From the NCBI GenBank assembly GCA_937996585.1, contig CALKUW010000007.1, positions 1 through 15,809 on the forward strand: a DNA stretch of 15,809 nt, in the 5' to 3' direction. The translations under genes were made by a program, and so were the position numbers. Under the pieces are notes generated by a model, which was not told the origin of the DNA, searched no databases, and was given only the letters and a program-made list of their open reading frames with translations. Within the stretch, counting starts at the first letter, position 1, and each line of letters starts with the position of its first letter. The stretch is from an uncultured Flavobacteriales bacterium (GTDB lineage Bacteria; Bacteroidota; Bacteroidia; Flavobacteriales_D; Sanyastnellaceae). This document shows positions 6,922-14,433 of this stretch, in pieces.

Positions 6922-9900
6922 GAAAGGGGGTTGCGGGGATGTTGGCCATGTGCCTCTCATGGGGCATGATGGGGCAAGGTGGGCTGGAGCAGACCTTCAT
7001 CCGCCGTTACAACCTCATGAACCGCCAAGGCGGACTCGCGATCACGACATCGCCGGAGGGGGGATTCATCGCCACGGGACAGCACATGTTCAACGGCGCC
7101 GCTGGCGAATGCGACGTTTACGTCTACAAGGTTGACGTTTGCGGCAACCGCGAGTGGTTCAACCTCTACGGGACTCCTGAATCCGAAGGAGGCAAGAGCA
7201 TCGAGCCCACCGATGATGGAGGATATGTCATCGGCGGTTCCAAAATCCAGCTCGGTTCCGGGGCGGGCGAGTCCTTCGTCATGAAGTTGGCGGCCGATGG
7301 TGGACTGGAGTGGCACAAGTACATCGAGGGCCTGGAATGGGTCTTCGACGTACAGCCCCTGGCTTCCGGCTTCATTGCAAGTGGCCAGGCAGCGTCGGCC
7401 GCTTCCTTGGTCCGATTGGACGACGCGGGCAATGTGATCTGGGCCCGCCGGTATCCCGCGCTCAGCGACAAGGCCCTGAAAGTGTCACCCCTGAGCGATG
7501 GCGGTTTCTTTTTCGTGACCAACGAGACCTTCAGTGGCAGCGACGTGCAGGCCGCCCGGGTGGATGCCTTGGGCAACCTCATCTGGCAGAAGCAATACGG
7601 CACGGGTTACATCGCAGAGGATTTCGCGGGTTTCCTTTCCTGGGGCACCACGGCGCTCGTGGACCCGGTGACCGAGGAGACCTACGTCATGGGGTCCACC
7701 GTCAATGGTGGCATCGGCCAATCGGACATCCTGCTGATGAAACTGGACATTACCGATGGGGACGTCGAGTGGTCACGGGTGCTGGGCAGTCCCGGCAAGG
7801 ATGTGGGGCGCAATCTGATTTTCGTCCCAGGGGGCATCGCCCTCGTGGGCAGTACCGATGGGTATGGAAGTCCGGTGTCCAATTACCCCGATGCGCTGTA
7901 CCAGGAAATGGCAGCCCTGGACATCCTCCTTGTCAAGATCAACACCACCGGATCGGCCCAGGTCGAATGGGCGCAGACATACGGAGGCAATCAGCTGGAC
8001 AAGGGGATCGGGGTCCAGTACGACGACGACCTCGGGTACACGATTTCCGCCCACACCTATTCGACCATTTTCGGTACGACCCATTCCTCGCCCTTTTTCT
8101 CGGATTCGATGGACCCCCTTTTCATCCGCACCGATTTCGAGGGGGCGGTGTCCTGCCAAAACATTCCGGTGTCGATGCCCTTGCTGCCGATCGCCGTTGC
8201 GGCAGAGGACCTGCCTGCGACACCGGCCCCGTGGAACACGGAGTACCCGGACCCGTTCGGCATCTTCCAGGCGACCGTGACCCTGCAGGGTGCCCCCATG
8301 TCGCCCGGTGATGTGATCGGAGCATTCGACGCTGAAGGGAACTGCGTGGGGAGCGCACCGGTGCAGATGGTGGGGGCGCAGAGCCGCGTCGACCTGGCAT
8401 TGTTCGGGGAGGAGTTCGTCATCAACGCGAACAACAGTTTCGAGGGCTTCACCGAGGACGAGCCCTTCACCTTGCGCGCCTGGCGGGCAACGGATGGAAT
8501 GGTGTCATTTCACGACGCCACGCTTCCCGCCCCCCCGGGTGAGTGGGTCATCTCCAATCTGCCCATCCCGGGCTACGACAATCCTGCGACCGTCTACGAC
8601 TTCGCCCCACCGACATTCGCTCCCACTGCCGTCACGGGCAACATCACGGTGACCCCCTTCGAACCGGAAGACACGTACATGTGCCAGGAGTGCTTCAACG
8701 AACCGCAGTTCGACATGGACGAACTGCTGGTGTGCCTAGGGGATACCGTGACGGTGGTGAACACGACGCAACTGGGATTGCGCTGTCACCAGTATTGGTA
8801 CCTCGAAGGCCCTGGTGTAGTCTGGGATTCCATCCCCGGCAGCACGGACACCCTACAGTTCGTGATGTACGAATCCGGGACGTTCATCGTGCGGCTGAAG
8901 TCCATTTGCGGCGGACCCGATTCGGAATTCGAGCAACCCTTCGAAGTCTACGATGTGGATGCACAGGCTTTTGCCCCGGCACCTTACAACGGTTTTGAGG
9001 TCTCCTGTCCCGAGGAGACGGACGGCAGCATCACGGAGGCCGCGGTGGGGGGGTATGCGCCTTTCGGAAACTACAATTGGGAATGGCAGGCGGCCAGTGG
9101 CGCCATCGTGGATACTTCCGGTCTGGGCGTGGGGCTGTACAAGGGTGTGGTCACGGACCTGCTGGGGTGTACGGACACCATAGAGGTCCTGCTCGAAGCA
9201 CCGGATCCACTGTCCATGGACGCCCAGGTCGTTTCCAATTTCAACGGCTTCGCCGTCAGCTGTTTCGATGCCGAGGACGGCAGGGTGGCGTTGAACGCAT
9301 CGGGAGGCATTCCCAACTACGCGTTCCCGGCCGAGGATGGATTCGCCACCAATGACACGCTGTCGGGCCTGGCGCCGGGCGAGAATGTCTTCACGGTCAT
9401 CGATGCGAATGGCTGCACGGCCTTCGACACCTTGCACCTGTCCGCGCCTTTGCCGCCCCTGCTGATCCTGAGCACCACACCGGACACCTGTGAGTCGGGG
9501 GAGGGACAACTCAGGGCGGATTTTGCTGTGGATGTTCCCCCTGCGCTGGTCATCTGGCCCGATGGGTTTTCGGCACCCATTCCGCTGTCGGCTTTCTCCG
9601 AGCAGCAGGTGGGCCTCGACGCCGGCCTCTACGAGGTCGAATTGGTGGATGGCAATGGCTGTCTCACGACCATCGAGGTCGAGGTGCCTGCGACCCTGCC
9701 ATCCGAGGTGGAGCTGCTCTCCGGTCCCGAAGAGGTGTGCTTCCCGGGGGCCGATGTGGAATTCGTGGACCTCACCGGCGACAGCATCGCCTGGCGCCAA
9801 TGGGATTTCGGGGACGGGTACGTGCAGGCCCGCCCGGGTGGGGATGACAATGGGGCGGATGAGGCCCAACACACCTACCTGTCATCGGGCAGTTTCGAAG

Positions 9901-10250
9901 TTGTGCTGACTGTCATGAACGGGGCTGGTTGCATTTCAGAAGGCAGCACCGTGGTCGACGTGATCGATGGCATGACCGTCTTCGTTCCTTCGGCCTTCAC
10001 CCCGGACAACGATGGCCTCAATGACGGTTTCGGACCGGTCCTGACGGGGGTGGAATCCTTCCACATGTGGATCTTCAATCGGTGGGGTGACGCTGTATTC
10101 GAAACGGACCGCGAAGGGTGGTGGTGGAACGGCAGCCCGGAAAACCTGGGGCGTTCAAGCAAGACCGACCTGTTTACGTGGCGCCTTGAGGCCCAGGGCA
10201 GTTGCGATGCCTTCAAGATTTACACCGGCACCGTGGTCCTGCTGCGTTGA
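6918..10250 (+). CDS. T9SS type B sorted surface protein with propeller-like N-terminus, SprB-like and PKD repeats
   Basis: The start is ATG at 6918, not the in-frame ATG at 6828, because only the former gives a signal peptide (MRKGVAGMLAMCLSWGMMGQ) and it overlaps the upstream stop. The product is 1110 residues. Residues about 25-415 are repeated blade-like units (GGFIATG, GGYVIGG, SGFIASGQ, LIWQKQYG, VEWAQTYGG), probably a beta-propeller. Residues 440-560 form a domain with GDVIGAFDAEGNCVGSAP, found in other Bacteroidota exported proteins. Ig-like sequence lies at about 585-680. SprB-type repeats lie at 690-760 and 775-842 (SCPEETDGSI, SCFDAEDGRV). A PKD domain spans 930-1017 with WDFGDG at 962-967 and HTY at 985-987. 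The C-terminus (1020-1110; VFVPSAFTPDNDGLNDGF, FNRWGDAVFE, YTGTVVLLR) is the gliding-motility-associated T9SS type B sorting domain. It should cross the outer membrane by T9SS and stay surface-linked. The role is likely adhesion or binding; no catalytic domain is seen. Confidence 0.92.
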   Translation: MRKGVAGMLAMCLSWGMMGQGGLEQTFIRRYNLMNRQGGLAITTSPEGGFIATGQHMFNGAAGECDVYVYKVDVCGNREWFNLYGTPESEGGKSIEPTDDGGYVIGGSKIQLGSGAGESFVMKLAADGGLEWHKYIEGLEWVFDVQPLASGFIASGQAASAASLVRLDDAGNVIWARRYPALSDKALKVSPLSDGGFFFVTNETFSGSDVQAARVDALGNLIWQKQYGTGYIAEDFAGFLSWGTTALVDPVTEETYVMGSTVNGGIGQSDILLMKLDITDGDVEWSRVLGSPGKDVGRNLIFVPGGIALVGSTDGYGSPVSNYPDALYQEMAALDILLVKINTTGSAQVEWAQTYGGNQLDKGIGVQYDDDLGYTISAHTYSTIFGTTHSSPFFSDSMDPLFIRTDFEGAVSCQNIPVSMPLLPIAVAAEDLPATPAPWNTEYPDPFGIFQATVTLQGAPMSPGDVIGAFDAEGNCVGSAPVQMVGAQSRVDLALFGEEFVINANNSFEGFTEDEPFTLRAWRATDGMVSFHDATLPAPPGEWVISNLPIPGYDNPATVYDFAPPTFAPTAVTGNITVTPFEPEDTYMCQECFNEPQFDMDELLVCLGDTVTVVNTTQLGLRCHQYWYLEGPGVVWDSIPGSTDTLQFVMYESGTFIVRLKSICGGPDSEFEQPFEVYDVDAQAFAPAPYNGFEVSCPEETDGSITEAAVGGYAPFGNYNWEWQAASGAIVDTSGLGVGLYKGVVTDLLGCTDTIEVLLEAPDPLSMDAQVVSNFNGFAVSCFDAEDGRVALNASGGIPNYAFPAEDGFATNDTLSGLAPGENVFTVIDANGCTAFDTLHLSAPLPPLLILSTTPDTCESGEGQLRADFAVDVPPALVIWPDGFSAPIPLSAFSEQQVGLDAGLYEVELVDGNGCLTTIEVEVPATLPSEVELLSGPEEVCFPGADVEFVDLTGDSIAWRQWDFGDGYVQARPGGDDNGADEAQHTYLSSGSFEVVLTVMNGAGCISEGSTVVDVIDGMTVFVPSAFTPDNDGLNDGFGPVLTGVESFHMWIFNRWGDAVFETDREGWWWNGSPENLGRSSKTDLFTWRLEAQGSCDAFKIYTGTVVLLR

Positions 10251-10283
10251 GGTTTACTTTCAAGCCCCAGCATCCTTCAAGCA

Positions 10284-10317
10284 AACGGCCCGGAGTTTCC
10301 CCCGGGCCGTTGCTTTT
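10284..10317. terminator. Rho-independent-type hairpin, probably bidirectional
   Basis: Perfect 10-bp GC-rich stem AACGGCCCGG (10284-10293) / CCGGGCCGTT (10302-10311) with an 8-base loop, followed by GCTTTTC. It sits in the 86-base gap between convergent genes ending at 10250 (plus) and 10337 (minus). The T run is short on the plus side and absent on the minus side, so efficiency is uncertain. Confidence 0.7.
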
Positions 10318-10336
10318 CATTGGAATGCCGCTCCGC

Positions 10337-13300
10337 TTACGGGCAGGGGTCCCCGAAGGCGGCCAGGATCAGCAGGATGTCGCCGACACCCGTAACGCCG
10401 TCCCCGTCGAGGTCGGCGGTACAGCTGTCGCCGAAGCATCCGAAGTCGCCGAGGCAGACGAGCACATCGCTGACCGTGATGATGTTGTCCCCGTCGAAGT
10501 CACCCGGGCAGGGCGCCGGATAATCGCAGGAGCCATCGTCATCCGTCGCGTTCGGGTCATAGTTCGTCGCTTCGGGGTCGGTGCAGCCCGGTACCTCATC
10601 GGTATCGCAGATGCCGTCACCGTCCGCGTCGGAGGTGCAGTCCCCGCCGCACACGCCGATGGCATCATCGTACTGGCAGGAACCGTCGTCGAGCGTCGCG
10701 GCCGGGTCGAAGTTGCAGGCCGTCGGGTCGGTGCAGCCCGGCGTATCGGGCGTGCCGTCATTCGGACAGACGTCGTTGAGCGTCCACGTCGCATCGTATG
10801 TGATCGCGCCGCTCGAGGTGTACCCGTTGTAGAGCACGAAACTCCATGTGCCGGTGCCGCTCAATGAGGTGCCGCTCAGGTCGACCGTCGCCGTGTAGGT
10901 GCCGCTCGTGCTGACGTTCCAGGAGCTCGGCCAGATGGCGGCATAACCGCCGATGCTGCTGCATCCCGCAGGTGAGTCGTTGTAGCCACCGAAGGCGACG
11001 CAGACGCCATTGGGGTCCGTGATGGCCACCGCGAGGTCGGCGGGCCAGCTGCCGCCACCACCCGTGAAGTTCAGGGTGATGTCAAAGGAGGAGGGCGAGG
11101 GGTTGCCGGTGGCCTGCAGTTCGAGCGGGGCACTGGACTGCGAGGCACTCAACGTGGCCGTCTGTGCGCCGTCCAGCGAGCAGTCGCATCCGAAGTTGGG
11201 GTCGGCGGCCAGGCAGCTGCCGTCGTCGATGGTCGCGGCCGGGTCGTAGTTGCACGCCGTCTCATCCGTACAGCCGTAGCAGCTGAAGTCGCAGCTGCCG
11301 TCCTCATTCAGGGCGTTCGGGTCGTAGTTGCACGCCGTCGCATCCGTGCATCCACAGTCCTCAAGGCAGGGCGGGATGATGTTGGGCCGGACCACGAAGA
11401 GGCCGTCCTCGATGTGGCTGACAATCACATTGCCAGACTGGAAGTAGGGGTAGTTGCTCCACGTGCCGTTGAACTGGGCCGAGTTGCTGGCCGGGTAGAC
11501 GTCGAAGTAGGCGACGCGCTCCAGCGTGCCCTGGCTGACGTTGGCGAGGTCCATGATCTCGAGGCCGGCACGGTAGTTCGACTGGTAGGCCCGGCCCTCG
11601 TGGGTATAGAGGTTGTGGTCGATGGCCGCCGTCGCCCCGACGTGCGTGCCGATGAGCGACACGTTGTTGAGGTCCTGCACATCGAAGATGTAGGTGCGGG
11701 TGTTCACCGACCCCTCGTCGAGCTCATCGCCGACCAGCAGGTACTTGTGGTCCTCGGTCAGCCAACCCTGGTGGGTGTAGGCGGAGGTGCTGTATCCGGT
11801 GGCACTGACCATAACGGGGTCGGTCGCGTCGGTGACGTCGACGATGGTCACCGTATTCTCATTGAAACAGAAGGCGATTTCCTTGCCGGCGTACTGGGCG
11901 TCCGGACCGATATAGTTCACCACCTGGGCGTCGTGGCTGTACCCGTCCTCGGCGAAGCTGCCGATCAGCGTGGGGTTGAGCGGATTGCTGATGTCGATGA
12001 TGTTCAGGCCACCCGAGAACGTGCTCGCTCCAATGGGGTAGGCGCGGCCCGACGCTTCGTTGATGGCGATGTTGTGGCAGTTGCCGAAACCGCCATAGTG
12101 GGCGTCCGAAGTGAAGGTGGCCGGGGGATTGGCCACGTTGCGGAGGCGGGTCAGGTCGAAGACCTGCATGCCGTGCCCGGAGGCTTCGGATACGATGAAC
12201 GCGTGATCCGCGTACACCTTGATGTCGCGCCAGGAGGAGTTGGAGGTGTGGGTGGGCAGCTCACCGAGGAACACCGGGTTGACCGGGTCTGTGATGTCGA
12301 TGAAGGCGGTACCCGTGGTCTTGCCGAGCAGGGCGTATTCCTTGCCGTCGAGCGGGTCGGTCCAGCCCCAGATGTCGTTCATCTCGCCTCCCCCTACAGC
12401 GGCGGGATTGAGGTGGGCCATCAGGTCGACCTGGTCGCAGGGGTAGATGCCCGCAAAGCCGTCCACGCAAGGCTCGGCCGGCGGCACGGAGGGGTCGCAG
12501 ATGCCGTCACCGTCGAGATCGAAGGCACAGCCGCCGTTGCAAACGCCGAGCGCATCGACCTGTCCGACGCAGTCGTCCACATCGTCACAGATGCCGTCGC
12601 CGTCCGCATCGGCCGTACAGTCGCCGCCGCACACACCGAGGGCGTCGAACTGGGATCCGTTGCAATCGCAGTCGCCTGCGGGAATGTCCGTGCATCCGCA
12701 TTCGAGGACTTCGCCCGGCCCTCCGCAAACGCCACAGGCATCAAGTTCGGCGCAGGAGCCGTCGTCGACCTCGGCCGTCGCATCGTAGTTGCAGGCCGTG
12801 GGATCCGTGCAGCCCTCGGGAATCGTCGGGCTCGTGCAGAAGTTGGTCGATTCGGAATTGGTGAAGGAACCACCGGAGGCGACCACCGTGCCGTCCACGG
12901 TAAAGGTGTATTCACCATTGCCATAGCCACAGCAGATGCCGTCGCCGAAGCTGTCGTTGATGGTCAGGGTGTAGCACCCCTGGCACAGCTGCTCGGTGAT
13001 GGTGTAGGTCGTGTTGTTGCCGTATCCGCTGCCGGACATCACCGTGGCGCCGTTGTCGTCCACCAGTGTCCAGGTGGTCTCGCTGCCGTAGTTGTCGGTC
13101 AACAGGGTCATGGTGAAGGTCTGCGGGCCTCCCGAGACGCAGGTGCCGTCGTCGATGGTGGCTCCGGCGTCGTAGTTGCATGCCGTGGCGTCGGTGCAGC
13201 CGTAACAGCTGAAGTCGCAGGTGCCGTCGTCGTTGAGGGCATTGGGATCGAAGTTGCACGCCGCATCGTCCGTGCAGCCGCAGGACACCTCGCAAGGCGG

Positions 13301-14287
13301 GGCGCAGGCGCTGGAGTTCAGGATGCTCGCCCGGGATCCGCCAGGCTGGAAGAGGGCCTGCATTTCGACAGCCTGGCCGGCCGTGAAGAGGTTCATGCAA
13401 CCGTCGTCGGAATAGTCCATGTAGTTCTGCACCATGTCGGTGGTGTTGCAGCTCACGTGCCCGAGCGCGCAACCGTAGTTGGGGCCGTCGGATTCGGGCG
13501 TATCCGCCACGTTGTCATCCACGCCGCACAATCCATCGCCCCAGATGTGGCGCAGGTTCAGCCAGTGACCGACCTCGTGGGTGCCGGTACGGCCCAAATC
13601 GAAGGGCGCCGTGGCCGTACCGATGTTGCCGGTGTACTGGTAGCCGCACACCACACCGTCCGTATTGGCGGGGCCGCCGGGGAACTGGGCGTAGCCGAGG
13701 AGGCCACCGCCGAGGTTGCAGACCCAGTAGTTGAGGTAATCCGAAGCCGGCCAGGCGTCCGAGCCGCCCTGGCTGGAGAATTTCATGGCGTCGTTCGAGC
13801 CGAAGCTGCTGACCGTGGTGGGGACGCGGAGGATGCCGTTGGTCGGCGCGCCATTCGGATCGAAGGAGGCGAGGCAGAATTCGATTTCCGTATCCGCCGC
13901 CTGCGACCAGATGTTGTCCTGGTCGGCATTCGTCCTGCGGAAGTCCTCATTGAGGATGTCCAGTTGGGACTGGATCTGCGCATCGGAGATGTTCTGCGTG
14001 CTGTTGGCGTAGAGGACGTGAAAGACCACGGGAATGGTCACCACCACGCTCTGACCCGCAGCCCGCTGTTGCTCCACGATGGGCGCCCACTGGGCCGTGT
14101 GGTTCTCGATCTGCTCGTAGGCATCGGCGAATTTCTGGAACCCCATCAGTTCCACGTGCTTCTCATGGGCATGGCACGAGCGCTGGGTTGGGATGGAGGA
14201 GGCAGCGTCATTCGAGGTGAATGCACTGGATTGACCCCACAGCACTGCCGGAGCAGCGAGGAGGCAGGAGAAGAGCAATTGCTTCAT
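10337..14287 (-). CDS. Secreted M43-family metalloprotease fused to LVIVD propeller, P-domain-like module and dockerin-like doublet
   Basis: The start is ATG at 14287, giving a signal peptide (MKQLLFSCLLAAPAVLWGQ) and 1316 residues; the longer in-frame start at 14392 would bury it. The M43 domain spans about 83-320, with HEVGHWLNLRH at 237-247 and Met-turn QNYMDYS at 287-293. It has the same NDSFGDGICCGYGNG beta domain (385-484) as the 1505-residue paralog, and one Cys/Asp repeat stretch (516-598). Residues about 606-970 are an LVIVD/choice-of-anchor-B propeller closely matching the separate gene at 1727. GCTD..ACN motifs lie near 338, 363, 492, 979, 1005, 1184 and 1234. Residues 1036-1174 resemble a proprotein-convertase P-domain (DLAVAITDPNG, GTWSFVLYNGYTSSGAITY). 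The end (1260-1316) is a dockerin-like doublet, GDFDGDNIITVSDVLVCL and ADLDGDGVTGVGDILLIL. No T9SS sorting domain is evident. It presumably cleaves extracellular protein; the propeller and P-domain would bind or stabilise. There is no nuclease domain here, unlike in the separate propeller gene. Confidence 0.93.
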   Translation of the reverse strand: MKQLLFSCLLAAPAVLWGQSSAFTSNDAASSIPTQRSCHAHEKHVELMGFQKFADAYEQIENHTAQWAPIVEQQRAAGQSVVVTIPVVFHVLYANSTQNISDAQIQSQLDILNEDFRRTNADQDNIWSQAADTEIEFCLASFDPNGAPTNGILRVPTTVSSFGSNDAMKFSSQGGSDAWPASDYLNYWVCNLGGGLLGYAQFPGGPANTDGVVCGYQYTGNIGTATAPFDLGRTGTHEVGHWLNLRHIWGDGLCGVDDNVADTPESDGPNYGCALGHVSCNTTDMVQNYMDYSDDGCMNLFTAGQAVEMQALFQPGGSRASILNSSACAPPCEVSCGCTDDAACNFDPNALNDDGTCDFSCYGCTDATACNYDAGATIDDGTCVSGGPQTFTMTLLTDNYGSETTWTLVDDNGATVMSGSGYGNNTTYTITEQLCQGCYTLTINDSFGDGICCGYGNGEYTFTVDGTVVASGGSFTNSESTNFCTSPTIPEGCTDPTACNYDATAEVDDGSCAELDACGVCGGPGEVLECGCTDIPAGDCDCNGSQFDALGVCGGDCTADADGDGICDDVDDCVGQVDALGVCNGGCAFDLDGDGICDPSVPPAEPCVDGFAGIYPCDQVDLMAHLNPAAVGGGEMNDIWGWTDPLDGKEYALLGKTTGTAFIDITDPVNPVFLGELPTHTSNSSWRDIKVYADHAFIVSEASGHGMQVFDLTRLRNVANPPATFTSDAHYGGFGNCHNIAINEASGRAYPIGASTFSGGLNIIDISNPLNPTLIGSFAEDGYSHDAQVVNYIGPDAQYAGKEIAFCFNENTVTIVDVTDATDPVMVSATGYSTSAYTHQGWLTEDHKYLLVGDELDEGSVNTRTYIFDVQDLNNVSLIGTHVGATAAIDHNLYTHEGRAYQSNYRAGLEIMDLANVSQGTLERVAYFDVYPASNSAQFNGTWSNYPYFQSGNVIVSHIEDGLFVVRPNIIPPCLEDCGCTDATACNYDPNALNEDGSCDFSCYGCTDETACNYDPAATIDDGSCLAADPNFGCDCSLDGAQTATLSASQSSAPLELQATGNPSPSSFDITLNFTGGGGSWPADLAVAITDPNGVCVAFGGYNDSPAGCSSIGGYAAIWPSSWNVSTSGTYTATVDLSGTSLSGTGTWSFVLYNGYTSSGAITYDATWTLNDVCPNDGTPDTPGCTDPTACNFDPAATLDDGSCQYDDAIGVCGGDCTSDADGDGICDTDEVPGCTDPEATNYDPNATDDDGSCDYPAPCPGDFDGDNIITVSDVLVCLGDFGCFGDSCTADLDGDGVTGVGDILLILAAFGDPCP
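10766..11182 (-). other. P-domain-like module inside the 1316-residue protease
   Basis: Codons 1036-1174 encode a beta-rich module with the order typical of proprotein-convertase P-domains: an early ITLNF-type strand, DLAVAITDPNG, a middle AAIWPSSWN segment, then GTWSFVLYNGY and a final ATWTLNDVC strand. P-domains commonly follow bacterial secreted proteases. It is absent from the sister 1505-residue protein. Family assignment is by pattern only. Confidence 0.6.
11378..12472 (-). repeat. LVIVD propeller segment, direct-repeat copy of 570-1664
   Basis: Codons 606-970 of the 1316-residue gene align without large gaps to codons 22-386 of the gene starting at 1727. Long identical runs include HAFIVSEASGHG, AINEASGRAY, GSFAEDGY, AYTHQGWLTED and DEGSVNTRTYIFD. 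Both copies are on the minus strand, about 10.8 kb apart, so they form a direct repeat at the protein-coding level. Confidence 0.9.
12836..14179 (-). repeat. M43 protease plus beta-domain segment, direct-repeat copy of 4798-6147
   Basis: Codons 37-484 of the 1316-residue gene match codons 41-490 of the 1505-residue gene nearly end to end, with shared runs such as SDAQIQSQLDILNEDFRR, VVCGYQYTGNIGTATAPF and HEVGHWLNLRHIWGDG. The similarity shows a duplication of the protease portion; many third codon positions differ, so it is not a very recent copy. Confidence 0.9.
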
Positions 14288-14322
14288 TACGGCTGTTTGG
14301 TGGTCACTTCCTGAGCGACTAT

Positions 14323-14356
14323 ACAATTTACGGATTCCTTCCCGGACGGAAGGAAT
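14323..14356 (-). promoter_or_regulatory. Perfect 9-bp inverted repeat ATTCCTTCC-N5-GGAAGGAAT next to GTAAATTGT
   Basis: The arms are 14334-14342 and 14348-14356, centred between divergent genes starting at 14287 (minus) and 14434 (plus). GTAAATTGT (14331-14323, minus strand) follows two bases later, 36 bases before the minus-strand start. The palindrome is GC-mixed and lacks a T tract, so an operator or cruciform is more likely than a terminator. The remaining intergenic bases (14357-14433) show nothing clear; no good -7 element is seen for the plus-strand gene. Confidence 0.4.
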
Positions 14357-14433
14357 GAGATTTGTCATCGACCTGCCTCGCGCGAAGCGCAATGGACTGA
14401 AACCATGGGGTAATGCATTGCGTATGAACGGGG

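Noticed and set aside
6433..6960. 175-codon minus-strand open frame
   Set aside because: It lies opposite the coupled 115-residue gene and runs into the promoter region; it has no signal peptide or domain pattern, whereas the plus-strand gene has an ATGA overlap and a -7 element.
11414..14314. 966-codon open frame on the plus strand opposite the 1316-residue protease
   Set aside because: It is antisense to a clear protein with signal peptide and catalytic motifs. Its predicted protein is low-complexity Val/Gly/Ala/Arg-rich without domains; GC-rich codon usage of the true gene removes stops on the opposite strand.
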